A DNA stretch of 16,207 nucleotides, taken from Jaenimonas drosophilae. Lineage: Eukaryota; Euglenozoa; Kinetoplastea; Trypanosomatida; Trypanosomatidae. Location of the stretch: NCBI GenBank assembly GCA_030849065.1, contig JASAON010001356.1:1-16207 (forward strand), written 5' to 3'. Shown in pieces: positions 1 through 7,658 of the stretch. Every line of letters begins with the position of its first letter. Position 1 is the first letter of the stretch. The position numbers and the translations under genes are program-made. The notes under the pieces are model-generated. The model searched no databases, was not told the DNA's origin, and was given only the letters and a program-made list of their open reading frames with translations.

Positions 1-101
1 ATACCAAGAGCAAACAAAAGCCCACCCCCGCCCTTCCAAAATGCAAAGCGCGGAAGCACATCGGCCGGCGGGGGCCAAAACAGCCACGCCCCCCCCCCCT
101 T

Positions 102-104
<3 letters not shown>

Positions 105-148
<44 letters not shown>
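105..148. repeat. (AC)22 dinucleotide microsatellite
   Basis: Twenty-two perfect AC units lie directly downstream of an 11-base C run. On the other strand this is a GT repeat. CA/GT microsatellites are common in kinetoplastid intergenic and strand-switch DNA. The apparent small open frame running through it (41-229, Thr-His repeats) is an artefact of the repeat. Confidence 0.97.
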
Positions 149-149
<1 letters not shown>

Positions 150-278
150 AGCCACTGAGGATGCGCTTAGCAACAGTTGAGCGTTGCCATGCCTACTGTG
201 CTTTTGTTCTTCCACCTCCATTTTCGTGACAAAGAAAACGATCTCTCTAGCAAGCCATTGCGCTAGGTGAGCGTTTTT

Positions 279-294
279 ACCCACCCACCCACCC
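279..294. repeat. (ACCC)4 short tandem repeat
   Basis: Four perfect ACCC units. They are followed by TAAAAC, so this is not the kinetoplastid telomere repeat (CCCTAA), although the first junction looks similar. Confidence 0.9.
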
Positions 295-3060
295 TAAAAC
301 GACAACCATTATGAACAAATATACTGAAAGTGACCCCCTGGGCTCACTTACCATGCCAAAACAGAAGGAGCGCCATCTCGACTAGATCCCCCAACAACGT
401 TTGGCGACCTGCCGTAACGGTGCACTTGCACGGACTAGACATGGTCATGACGACGTTCCTCTCTCCCTCTTCTCTTGTCTACAGTATCCCTGGCAACAAG
501 CCCCGCCGCCAAACAACCCCGCACACACACACCCGCAGAGAGGCAGCCGGCGGCGCGGCAAGCGGCGGGCGGCGCCGCATTTCCAGATCCCCCTTTGGAG
601 TTGGCGGCGAACCCCCCCCCCCCGGACAAGGGCCCGGAGAACTGCGAAAGAGTGGGGCGGAAAACAGCCCGAAAATAGCCGCGACGCCGCCAAAAGGCGG
701 GCGGAATTTCAACCAAAGCCGTGGGCCCCAAAGACCCCGCGATGCCCTGGCCCCCGCTTTTAATCAAAAGCCACAGCACCCCGGCATGAACCCCGATGAA
801 TTCCCCCCCCCCCTCAAACACCCCGCGGAAAACATTGACGACGGGGGGGGGGGGGGGCTGGCCAATTATTGGGAATGTCGAGGGGCCAAAATAAACGCCC
901 CCGCTGCTTTTAACGCGGCGGGGGGGGGGGATAATCCCATTCCAAGGCGCTATTTTGGAGAGGGGGGAAGCCGGCGGATGAGCGCGGCCAAACCGCCGCC
1001 CTCTTCCATTCGCCCCCCACCCCCCCCACCCAACCCGCCGGAAGCCCTCACAAAACCGGAGGAGGTGGACACATTGAACGCCGGCCCAGCATCTACGGTC
1101 ATTCGGCCCCCGATCCGATCGGGAAATTGCGGGGGGGGGGGCCTTCGCCCATCAGCGAATGATGCCTCGCCCCGGGCCGCAGGCACACATCCCCAACGGT
1201 TCGGCGAGTTCAACCGGCATTTATTTGCTCGTATATGAAAATTCTTACTGCATTGTGATTGCAATGGTTGCGAATCGATATCCGTATGTGCTTTTCCCCC
1301 CGCGTGTGGGAAATGCCAATTCGGGGAATTCGGGGAAGGTGGCGTTTCCACATTGGCTGGCGCCGCCCCCCCCCCTCATACAACAACAATAGCGGCGGGC
1401 GGCTGTGCACTGTGCAGAAACTCAACCCAAATATAAGCTTTGGTGCAAGCGTGCTGGAACTCTTTTCGAACTGTGCGAAATAATTGTGTGCCGGGGGGGG
1501 GGGAGGTGTGGCGTTCGCGGAAGTGGAAAATGAAAACCAGGAGCGGGTGGCTAAGGAGCATGGGAGAATCACATAACTACCAATGAAATTTTCTTGCACT
1601 GCACTTAACTTGGCCCCCCCCCCCCGACACACAAATTCCCATCAGCTCATTCAGTGATTTCATTCAAGCTTCCGATGCGGGACCCCCATCGCGCCATGGT
1701 TGGTCCAATCCCCTCCCTCGACCCCAATGGAGAAAGCGGCATTGACCCCATCTTTCCTGCTACTGCGTAGCATTCGGAAGTGGTTTGCGCCGCGGATTAT
1801 GGCCGACGGAATGAATTTGGTGCGCGCCACATGGAGTTAATTCCAAGCTGGCCTCTGCAGGTGCGGATTTGCAGAGGATGATCGTTCCGGCATTTCTCCA
1901 ACCTTCAATATTGGCCGTTTGGGGGTCCGAAGGGGGCCGCCAAAGGCCCCCCCCCCCACGCCGCCGCCCAAAGTCCGCAAATTCGGATACCCCAACGAAC
2001 CTTGAAGTCTCGCCAAAAGATCCTCTGCGGGGGAGGGATCGCAAGGCGCATCGGCATCCCGCCGGGGGCTGGATTATTTGCTTCGCGGCTGGTTGGTTGT
2101 CGTTCCCCCTACCCGCCGCGCCGCCGGCGCTCTATTTTTCCGCCGGGCCTACCTCTTCTGTTTTTGAGTCGCGGGCGTTTGGGCGGGGGGGGGGATCGTG
2201 CAGCTTCGCATTTGGCGCCGCCGTCCTTTGGGGTGGTATTGGCCTCGGCCTCCTCGCACATTTTGGCGCCGCGGAAAACCGGAGTGGGAAACATGCGTTT
2301 CTTGTTATTCTCTGTTGGCGTTTGTCTTCTTCGTGTGGCTCAATCGTTCGTTTGCGTTCTGCTGGTGGTTCTTCTGCGCCGGATGTTGCGGTCGTCCCCC
2401 CCCCCAAACGAATTATTCTTTTTTTCGAGTGGTTGCGGCAGGGGCGCGCGGCCTTGCTTCGTGCGGCCTTCTTGTGGGGCCGCAAAATGGCAAGCCGGCA
2501 GGCATCCCGGTTCTTTCTTTCCGGGCGAAGCGGGGCTCGTCTTTTTGAGGTGGTGGCGCGTTCCCGGTTTCGAACCCCGTCGGCCTTGGCAATTTTGAGT
2601 GCGGGCCGTGGTGTTCTGCTTTTCCGGCGGTGTTTGCTTGTTTTCGACCCCCCGGCTTGCAAGGGATTGTCGCGCCCGTTTTTCTTCACGGCGGTATTCC
2701 GCTCCTTGCCTTCCCTTGCCAAGGATTTCCGCCGGGTCCGCCGGTTGCTTTTTCTTTTTTGGTGTGGGGTGGGGGGGGGGCGTCGTGTCATTCCCCCGCT
2801 GCAATCCGGCAGGCTCTTGTTTGTCGTCTATGGGGGCCGCTTTTGCGGGATGTTGATGTTTTGGGGGATGTGCTTTGCGCTTTCCTTTCTTGTCGAACCC
2901 CCCGCCCTCTTTTTGGGTGGATGGGGTGTCGTGTGGGTACGTGCATTTGTTGGCGAATGGTTGCTTATTTATTTTGCGGTTTGGGGGGCGGGGGGGGGTG
3001 TCCGCAGTTGTGTGGAGGTCCCCCCCGCTGCTGTGAATAATTGTACCGAAGAATAGCGCA

Positions 3061-4318
3061 GTGTTGATGCATGGCGTGCATGCTGCTAACCATTTGATTC
3101 TTTTTGGAGGGAACCTTACAGGAATATCAGAACAGTTACCACCGACCTCCAGCAGCAATTTTGCTTTCTGAATTGTTGCTTTGTTGTTCATGATTGCCCA
3201 AGCATTCTCATCTTCGTTTGTGAGAATTTTGGAACGTGAGCAGATTGAATTCATAGGTGTTGACATTTCTCAGTATTTCAGATTTTTGTTTTGTCAACTT
3301 GCTTCAATGATTGATGGCTGAAACAGAGCGAGAATAGGTTTCAAGAATGACGGAGATGACGATGCCACTTGAGTGAAATAATAATTTGTTTTCCGTTCTT
3401 CCGTTCTTGGTGGTACAGAAGCTGTAATTATGTTTTCTGCAATAAAAGATCGTCTCAATGTGACCTCTTTTTTTTTTGTTTCTCAATGATGATTCATAGC
3501 CGCTTCAGCACGTTTTTTTTTGTTGGTATCAATGGAGAAGACCTCTACAATAAGTGAGAAACTGGAAGGCACTGGATAGTTAGCTGTTGTTCTACCATCC
3601 ATGCATTTCTCTTCACGAAGAATTGAGAATGCTAAGGATAAAACGCAAATCCTATACCTGTAATTGGAACACTCAAGCAGGAAATGTTTATTGTAAAATG
3701 AGTACATGTAAATTTTATGTAAATTCAATGCAGCTATCGTCAAATTGTACGGCGTCTTTTGTGTTTTATCTGAGATTTGTTGTATAGACCCGTTTGTTGT
3801 GCGAGAATCAGTCAACGCTCATTGCGGTGTCTAGCGATCCATCAGCTTGACATTCAGTGCTATTTGCCTGAACGTTTCACTTTTTAATTCTGTGCGGCTG
3901 TTGTTTCACATGGGCAAAGGGGGTACCTTTTTATTGTTGGAGTTAACATCTGTGGTTTGTCAGAGAGAATAGAATCACTTTTGATTATTGAGTTGTTGTG
4001 AAAGTTCATTGCCTGTTTGCGTTTGTGCGGGGTATGGTAATACGCGGCTTTCCCTCAGGATAATTTGAATCTTTGACGTTAATTGGAACGTCTGAAGAAG
4101 CAAAGGATTTACCCGCCTTATCAAGCATTGAGTAACAATTGAAGCAACAATCATCAACCAAGTGTGATAATTCACGAGTGCTGGAAAAAATAGGTGGTGA
4201 CGAAAATTGATAATTGCGTGCGCAGCTCGTTCATTCACGCTAAGATCATCATCAATTCTCATTCTTTGGATACGCTTATCACTTAGCACCCACATCGTAT
4301 TGCATAGCATAGGCATCA
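3061..4318. other. T-rich non-coding leader between the GC-rich region and the first gene
   Basis: Composition changes sharply near 3060 from GC-rich homopolymer DNA to AT-rich, T-biased DNA. Only unconvincing open frames of about 60-110 codons are present, on both strands, with no recognisable protein. There are T-rich tracts at about 3467-3480 and 3511-3519. I see no tRNA or other RNA gene. It probably supplies the promoter-proximal leader and the splice-acceptor context for the gene at 4319. Confidence 0.6.
4262..4286 (+). promoter_or_regulatory. probable spliced-leader acceptor for the flavoprotein gene
   Basis: A rather weak pyrimidine-rich stretch ends in CACTTAG, with AG at 4285-4286. 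The first ATG downstream is the gene start at 4319, giving a predicted 5' leader of about 32 nt. The tract is weaker than those of the other genes, so an upstream acceptor cannot be excluded. Confidence 0.4.
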
Positions 4319-5842
4319 ATGCTTCGATCTAGCTTTGCGCTTTTACGAAAGGTAGACGTGTGTGTAATAGGTGCTGGCCCTGCTGGAATCGCTGCTGCTT
4401 TGCGGGCTGTGGACTTCAAGAAAAAAGTATGCATCGTTGAAAATTTCAGAGTTGGCGGAGCTGATTTTTGGAATGGAGCACTGCAGTCGAAAACATTATG
4501 GGAAATGTCAAAATTTGCCAATTTTGTTCAAGGAGACTTTTCCAGCAAATTTACAAAATCAAAATCTGCGGTTCCACCAATTTCGTTTGCGAGCATTCAA
4601 AAGGGAATCTGTGATGCTGCTGAGGTTCGAGAATCTCAGGTACTGCATCAGCTAAAAATGAGTGAAGTTGATGTGCTTTATGGAAAAGCTTCATTTGTGA
4701 ATGCAAATTCTGTCGATGTGCAGATGGGGGATTCGTCTGAAAATATTGAGGCTGATTATTTTGTGATTGCCTGCGGGGCCCAACCAAGACCACATCCAAC
4801 AGCGATAGCTGACGGTAAAGTTGTTTTCACGTCGGATGACATTATGACGCAGCCTTTTCCCAAAAGTGTTGTGATTATTGGTGCTGGTGTAATTGGCTGT
4901 GAGTTTGCAACAATTTTTGCCAATTTTGGAATGACTCAAGTCCATGTCATTGAAAAGAGCAAGCGAATTCTTCCGATGGAGGACGAAGATATTGCGCTCT
5001 TTGTTCAGGATCTACTTGAAAAGAAAGGCGTAACATTTCATCATCGCTCGGAAATGGTGAGTAATTCGGTGGAAAATGGAAAATTTCGCTACACGTTGAA
5101 AGATCTGGACAGCGAACAGACGAATGAGTATGTTGTGGATAGCGCTCTCGTTTCCATTGGCCGTATTCCGAATATTCATACGCTAAATTTGCCAGCTATT
5201 GATGTGAAGCTAGAAAATGGTCGTCTGTCGAGAGATAAATACCTGCGCATTTCTCCGCACAAACACATATATGCGTGTGGAGACGTGTGCTCAAGAGCAG
5301 CTTTGGTAAATGTTGGAGAGCTTGAAGGTAGAACCTGTATTGAACATATGTTCACGCCATATCCTGAAGATCAATTGGAGGTTAAACTTGACAATTTATC
5401 CACAATTATGTTTTTGGATCAGGAGGTTGCAGCAACAGGTTTGAATGAGCAGCAGTGCCAGAAAATGTCGATTGGCTACAAAATGGCAAGATATAGTTAC
5501 GAATTTGTCGGACGCGCGCTGGCAATTGGCAACACAAATGGGTTTGTAAAGCTGGTTGTCACAAACGACGAAAAAATGCAAGTTCTTGGAGTTCGAGCTG
5601 TTGGACCACACGCAAGTAGCATTATTGAACTGGCATCGCTCGCAATTCACAACAAGGAGTCAGCGCATAACTTACGGGAATTGCAAACGACGTATCCAAG
5701 TATTACACAAGGTTTTGAAGAATGCCTGCATATGCTGCTAGGCTCTTCTACACTAAAACCTAATGTATTCCCCCAATTAGTTGTGAAAGAGTGGAATCCA
5801 CCAAATTTTGAGAGGGGCCGGGCGTATCAGCGCAAAAGCTAG
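4319..5842 (+). CDS. cysteine-less pyridine nucleotide-disulfide oxidoreductase homologue (dihydrolipoamide dehydrogenase / soluble transhydrogenase type), probably mitochondrial
   Basis: A 507-residue flavoprotein of the class I disulfide reductase family. Seen: an N-terminus resembling a mitochondrial presequence (LRSSFALLRK), FAD-binding GAGPAG at residues 18-23, NAD-binding GAGVIGCE at 188-195, a second FAD motif ACGDV near 319-323, and a C-terminal dimerisation domain from about 360. The acid after the second Rossmann strand (VIEKS, about 210-214) favours NAD over NADP. The redox-disulfide segment reads GGADFWNGALQSK (46-58), where dihydrolipoamide dehydrogenases have two cysteines; here they are D49 and A54. 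The C-terminal catalytic His-Glu of that family aligns with Tyr459 and Gln464. Overall fold and the Tyr resemble bacterial SthA, which keeps one cysteine. It probably cannot do dithiol chemistry; a transhydrogenase/diaphorase or non-catalytic role is possible. The start is the first ATG after the likely splice site. Family call strong, reaction uncertain. Confidence 0.85.
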   Translation: MLRSSFALLRKVDVCVIGAGPAGIAAALRAVDFKKKVCIVENFRVGGADFWNGALQSKTLWEMSKFANFVQGDFSSKFTKSKSAVPPISFASIQKGICDAAEVRESQVLHQLKMSEVDVLYGKASFVNANSVDVQMGDSSENIEADYFVIACGAQPRPHPTAIADGKVVFTSDDIMTQPFPKSVVIIGAGVIGCEFATIFANFGMTQVHVIEKSKRILPMEDEDIALFVQDLLEKKGVTFHHRSEMVSNSVENGKFRYTLKDLDSEQTNEYVVDSALVSIGRIPNIHTLNLPAIDVKLENGRLSRDKYLRISPHKHIYACGDVCSRAALVNVGELEGRTCIEHMFTPYPEDQLEVKLDNLSTIMFLDQEVAATGLNEQQCQKMSIGYKMARYSYEFVGRALAIGNTNGFVKLVVTNDEKMQVLGVRAVGPHASSIIELASLAIHNKESAHNLRELQTTYPSITQGFEECLHMLLGSSTLKPNVFPQLVVKEWNPPNFERGRAYQRKS

Positions 5843-5939
5843 GCTTGCATGCGAAAAAAAGACCTCAATAATTTTTCAGTTGAGCAATTGATAATGAATA
5901 GGATGAGTGTGAGTTTTGAATTTGCTGATATCCTCGCCT

Positions 5940-5975
5940 GCACTTTTTTCTGCTTATTTCTTATTCTGGTGGAAG
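5940..5975 (+). promoter_or_regulatory. spliced-leader acceptor that fixes the Sam50 start
   Basis: A strong T/C tract (about 5941-5968) is followed by GGTGGAAG, the first AG being 5974-5975. The next ATG, at 5990, is in frame with Sam50. In-frame ATGs at 5849, 5894 and 5903 lie upstream of this tract and so would be removed from the mature mRNA. Confidence 0.7.
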
Positions 5976-5989
5976 AAGCGTTTTTTTAT

Positions 5990-7390
5990 ATGCTGTCAGA
6001 AGGCACGCCTCTTCCTCGCATCACGCAAAGTGATATTGATGCTGCTCAGGACTGCAAGATACGCACACATGTCCGTCTGTCCGGCATATCTCGAATTCAC
6101 CCCCGAGTAATTTCAAAGGACATGGAAACCATCAAGAGATGCGACAGTATTCGTACCGTTGATACTGCAATGGAGGAAATTAAGCAGCGTTGGATCAATC
6201 TTGGAATTTTTAAGTCCGTTGAGCACAACTTCGAGCCCACAAAAGATGGAGGAAATCATGATGTTTGTGTGCATATTGACGTTGAAGAATGTCGTCCGAA
6301 GAAGAGTATTGGTGTGTTCACGACAGACACATCTCTTCCTGAAGTTACTGTTGCACTAGAAAATATTCTTGGAGGAAAGTATTCAGTCAAGGGTAACTAT
6401 ATTCCACCGGCTTCGAACCTGCACTCCTTGTCATTTTCTCTGCTGTCGAATGTTCCCTTTTTGGGTCAGACTGCCGAGTACAATATTGGGCGTCGCACTC
6501 AGTCGCAACGCTATCAGCTTGGTGACGTGGAGAGGATTGATGAAATGAAAGCAACCACAAGTAATCACAAAGGGGACATGTCGTCTCATTTTACGGTGGG
6601 GTTTCAGCGCCGCGTAATGGTTTCAAAGGACCCTGATACTGTACCTGCCGAGCTGCGTCCAGATTTCTCCCCAACTAATAAGGGATTCATTAAGCACGAG
6701 TTTCAAATTTCAAAGGTGGCGTATCACGCCAATCCTTTTCTGTACCAGATGTATCCCCTCCCCATTTTCGGGCGGAGCCTGATGGCAGTGAATGAAGTAG
6801 CTGGCGGAATTATGGCTGGCGATGCTGCGTTCTTCAAAAGCGAGCTTCAGGGAACCACATTCTGGCCGCTCGGACCGTATCTAAGCTGCCAATGGAGCAA
6901 TCGTGTAGCTGGTATTTATCCATTTCTTAGTGGACGCATCCCCCTTAATGACCGACTGTTTTTGGGCAACAGCCATGTGCGAGGGTTCAAATCTATCGGG
7001 CCCTCCAACGTAGATGACGGTAAAAGCCTAGCTTCGCGCTTCGCTGCCACTGGAGGAAACGCGTTGTGGGCGACTTCACTCAACGTGAACTTTCCCATGC
7101 CTTACGCATACAACAACGGTTTTGCTGCAATGCACGTATTTGCGAATGCTGGCGGCCTGCGAATGATCAATTGCTGGGAGGATTTTAAGGACTTGGGCTC
7201 GTGGTTTCGCTCCACAGCGATGTCGGTTGGCTGTGGAATTGTGATCACGCGACTTCCCCTGTTTGGCGTTGCTCCCAGTGGTCGAATGGAGATCAACTGT
7301 AGCCTACCGATTGGACTCAGCGAGGAAAAGCAGCCACTCTTCGATAAGTTTCGCTTTGGCTTGGTCTGGTCTTCGGAGTGCACAACGTAG
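5990..7390 (+). CDS. SAM50: Sam50, mitochondrial outer-membrane beta-barrel assembly protein (Omp85 family)
   Basis: Core of the sorting and assembly machinery, which inserts beta-barrel proteins such as VDAC and Tom40 homologues into the mitochondrial outer membrane. From the ATG at 5990 the protein has 466 residues, close to animal and yeast Sam50. Residues about 25-101 look like one POTRA domain (VRLSGISRIHP at the start, IDVEE at the end). The rest is a membrane beta-barrel: alternating, aromatic-rich strands, and the Omp85 signature VRGF at 330-333, in the loop that folds into the barrel, followed by KSIGPSN, typical of Sam50. The last strand, KFRFGLVW, alternates as expected. The open frame extends 47 codons upstream to 5849, but that segment translates the polypyrimidine tract into a false hydrophobic helix. 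Only 147 bases separate it from the upstream stop. Likely imported from the cytosol without a presequence. Confidence 0.9.
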   Translation: MLSEGTPLPRITQSDIDAAQDCKIRTHVRLSGISRIHPRVISKDMETIKRCDSIRTVDTAMEEIKQRWINLGIFKSVEHNFEPTKDGGNHDVCVHIDVEECRPKKSIGVFTTDTSLPEVTVALENILGGKYSVKGNYIPPASNLHSLSFSLLSNVPFLGQTAEYNIGRRTQSQRYQLGDVERIDEMKATTSNHKGDMSSHFTVGFQRRVMVSKDPDTVPAELRPDFSPTNKGFIKHEFQISKVAYHANPFLYQMYPLPIFGRSLMAVNEVAGGIMAGDAAFFKSELQGTTFWPLGPYLSCQWSNRVAGIYPFLSGRIPLNDRLFLGNSHVRGFKSIGPSNVDDGKSLASRFAATGGNALWATSLNVNFPMPYAYNNGFAAMHVFANAGGLRMINCWEDFKDLGSWFRSTAMSVGCGIVITRLPLFGVAPSGRMEINCSLPIGLSEEKQPLFDKFRFGLVWSSECTT

Positions 7391-7658
7391 CTGCGCGCAA
7401 CGGCTTAGGATTGCCCTACCGCCAACTGAGGTGCGCACAAGCGTTTCTTGGAGCGCTGTTCACAATAGCCAGTACTGAAATCAAACTGTAAATATCGGAC
7501 TGCAATTTCATGTGCTGTTTCTCCACCAGTTTACTCTTCTCTTCCTCCGTTTCGTCTCTTTCCACCAGCTGCAGAATCAGACTGTCACGCGTCGTGGAGT
7601 CACAACCTCCGGATCTTCGGCCTTTTCACTTCCCTCTTTGTATTAGTACTGTTGCTAT
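7391..7658 (+). other. intergenic: Sam50 3' UTR and folliculin-like 5' leader
   Basis: 268 bases without a gene. They contain two pyrimidine-rich blocks: a long one at about 7517-7567 (ending CCAG) and a second at 7621-7640, ending TATTAG with AG at 7645-7646. Either acceptor gives the same first ATG, at 7659, so the start choice is robust. Confidence 0.65.

Larger units (their letters stand above)
89..2998. repeat. cluster of fourteen poly-C / poly-G tracts of 9-15 bases
   Basis: Uninterrupted tracts seen by eye: C at 89-99, 612-623, 803-813, 1366-1375, 1614-1625, 1947-1957 and 2396-2405; G at 843-857, 920-930, 1131-1141, 1493-1503, 2185-2194, 2771-2780 and 2990-2998. Both bases occur on both sides of the skew switch. 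No comparable tract occurs after about 3000. Such runs can form intermolecular or bulged G-quadruplexes and exclude nucleosomes. They are also the sequence type most prone to length error in sequencing, so exact lengths should not be trusted. Confidence 0.9.
1..3060. other. gene-free, homopolymer-rich region with mirrored base skew; candidate divergent strand-switch / transcription start region
   Basis: I see no credible gene here. The sequence is GC-rich and low in complexity, with many uninterrupted C or G tracts. In the left part T is scarce (bases 661-720 hold 22 A and 4 T), and in the right part A is scarce (2641-2700 hold 6 A and 19 T; 2821-2880 hold 4 A and 23 T). The left part on the - strand thus resembles the right part on the + strand. 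Long open frames exist on both strands at 1869-3266, but T-poor or A-poor DNA produces few stop codons by composition alone, and their translations are low-complexity. All genes to the right run rightward. In kinetoplastids, G/GT-rich divergent strand-switch regions are where RNA polymerase II starts, so I infer such a role. A subtelomeric or degenerate repeat region, or an assembly problem, are alternatives. Confidence 0.5.

Noticed and set aside
279..299. ACCC repeats followed by CCCTAA as a telomere remnant
   Set aside because: Unit is ACCC, with a single CCCTAA at the end; not an array of the six-base telomere repeat.
330..1238. 302-codon + frame in the left part of the GC-rich region
   Set aside because: Low-complexity Pro/Gly/Arg translation, homopolymer codons, overlapping frames on both strands, no recognisable domain; composition explains the lack of stops.
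2566..2578. GGTTTCGAACCCC resembling a tRNA T-arm / B box
   Set aside because: The flanking bases do not make a five-base-pair T stem, and no A box, anticodon arm or acceptor stem can be laid out upstream.
2340..3266. 308-codon - strand frame
   Set aside because: Lies mainly in A-poor (on + strand) DNA where the - strand has few T and so few stops; Lys/Pro/Thr-rich low-complexity product with no family resemblance.
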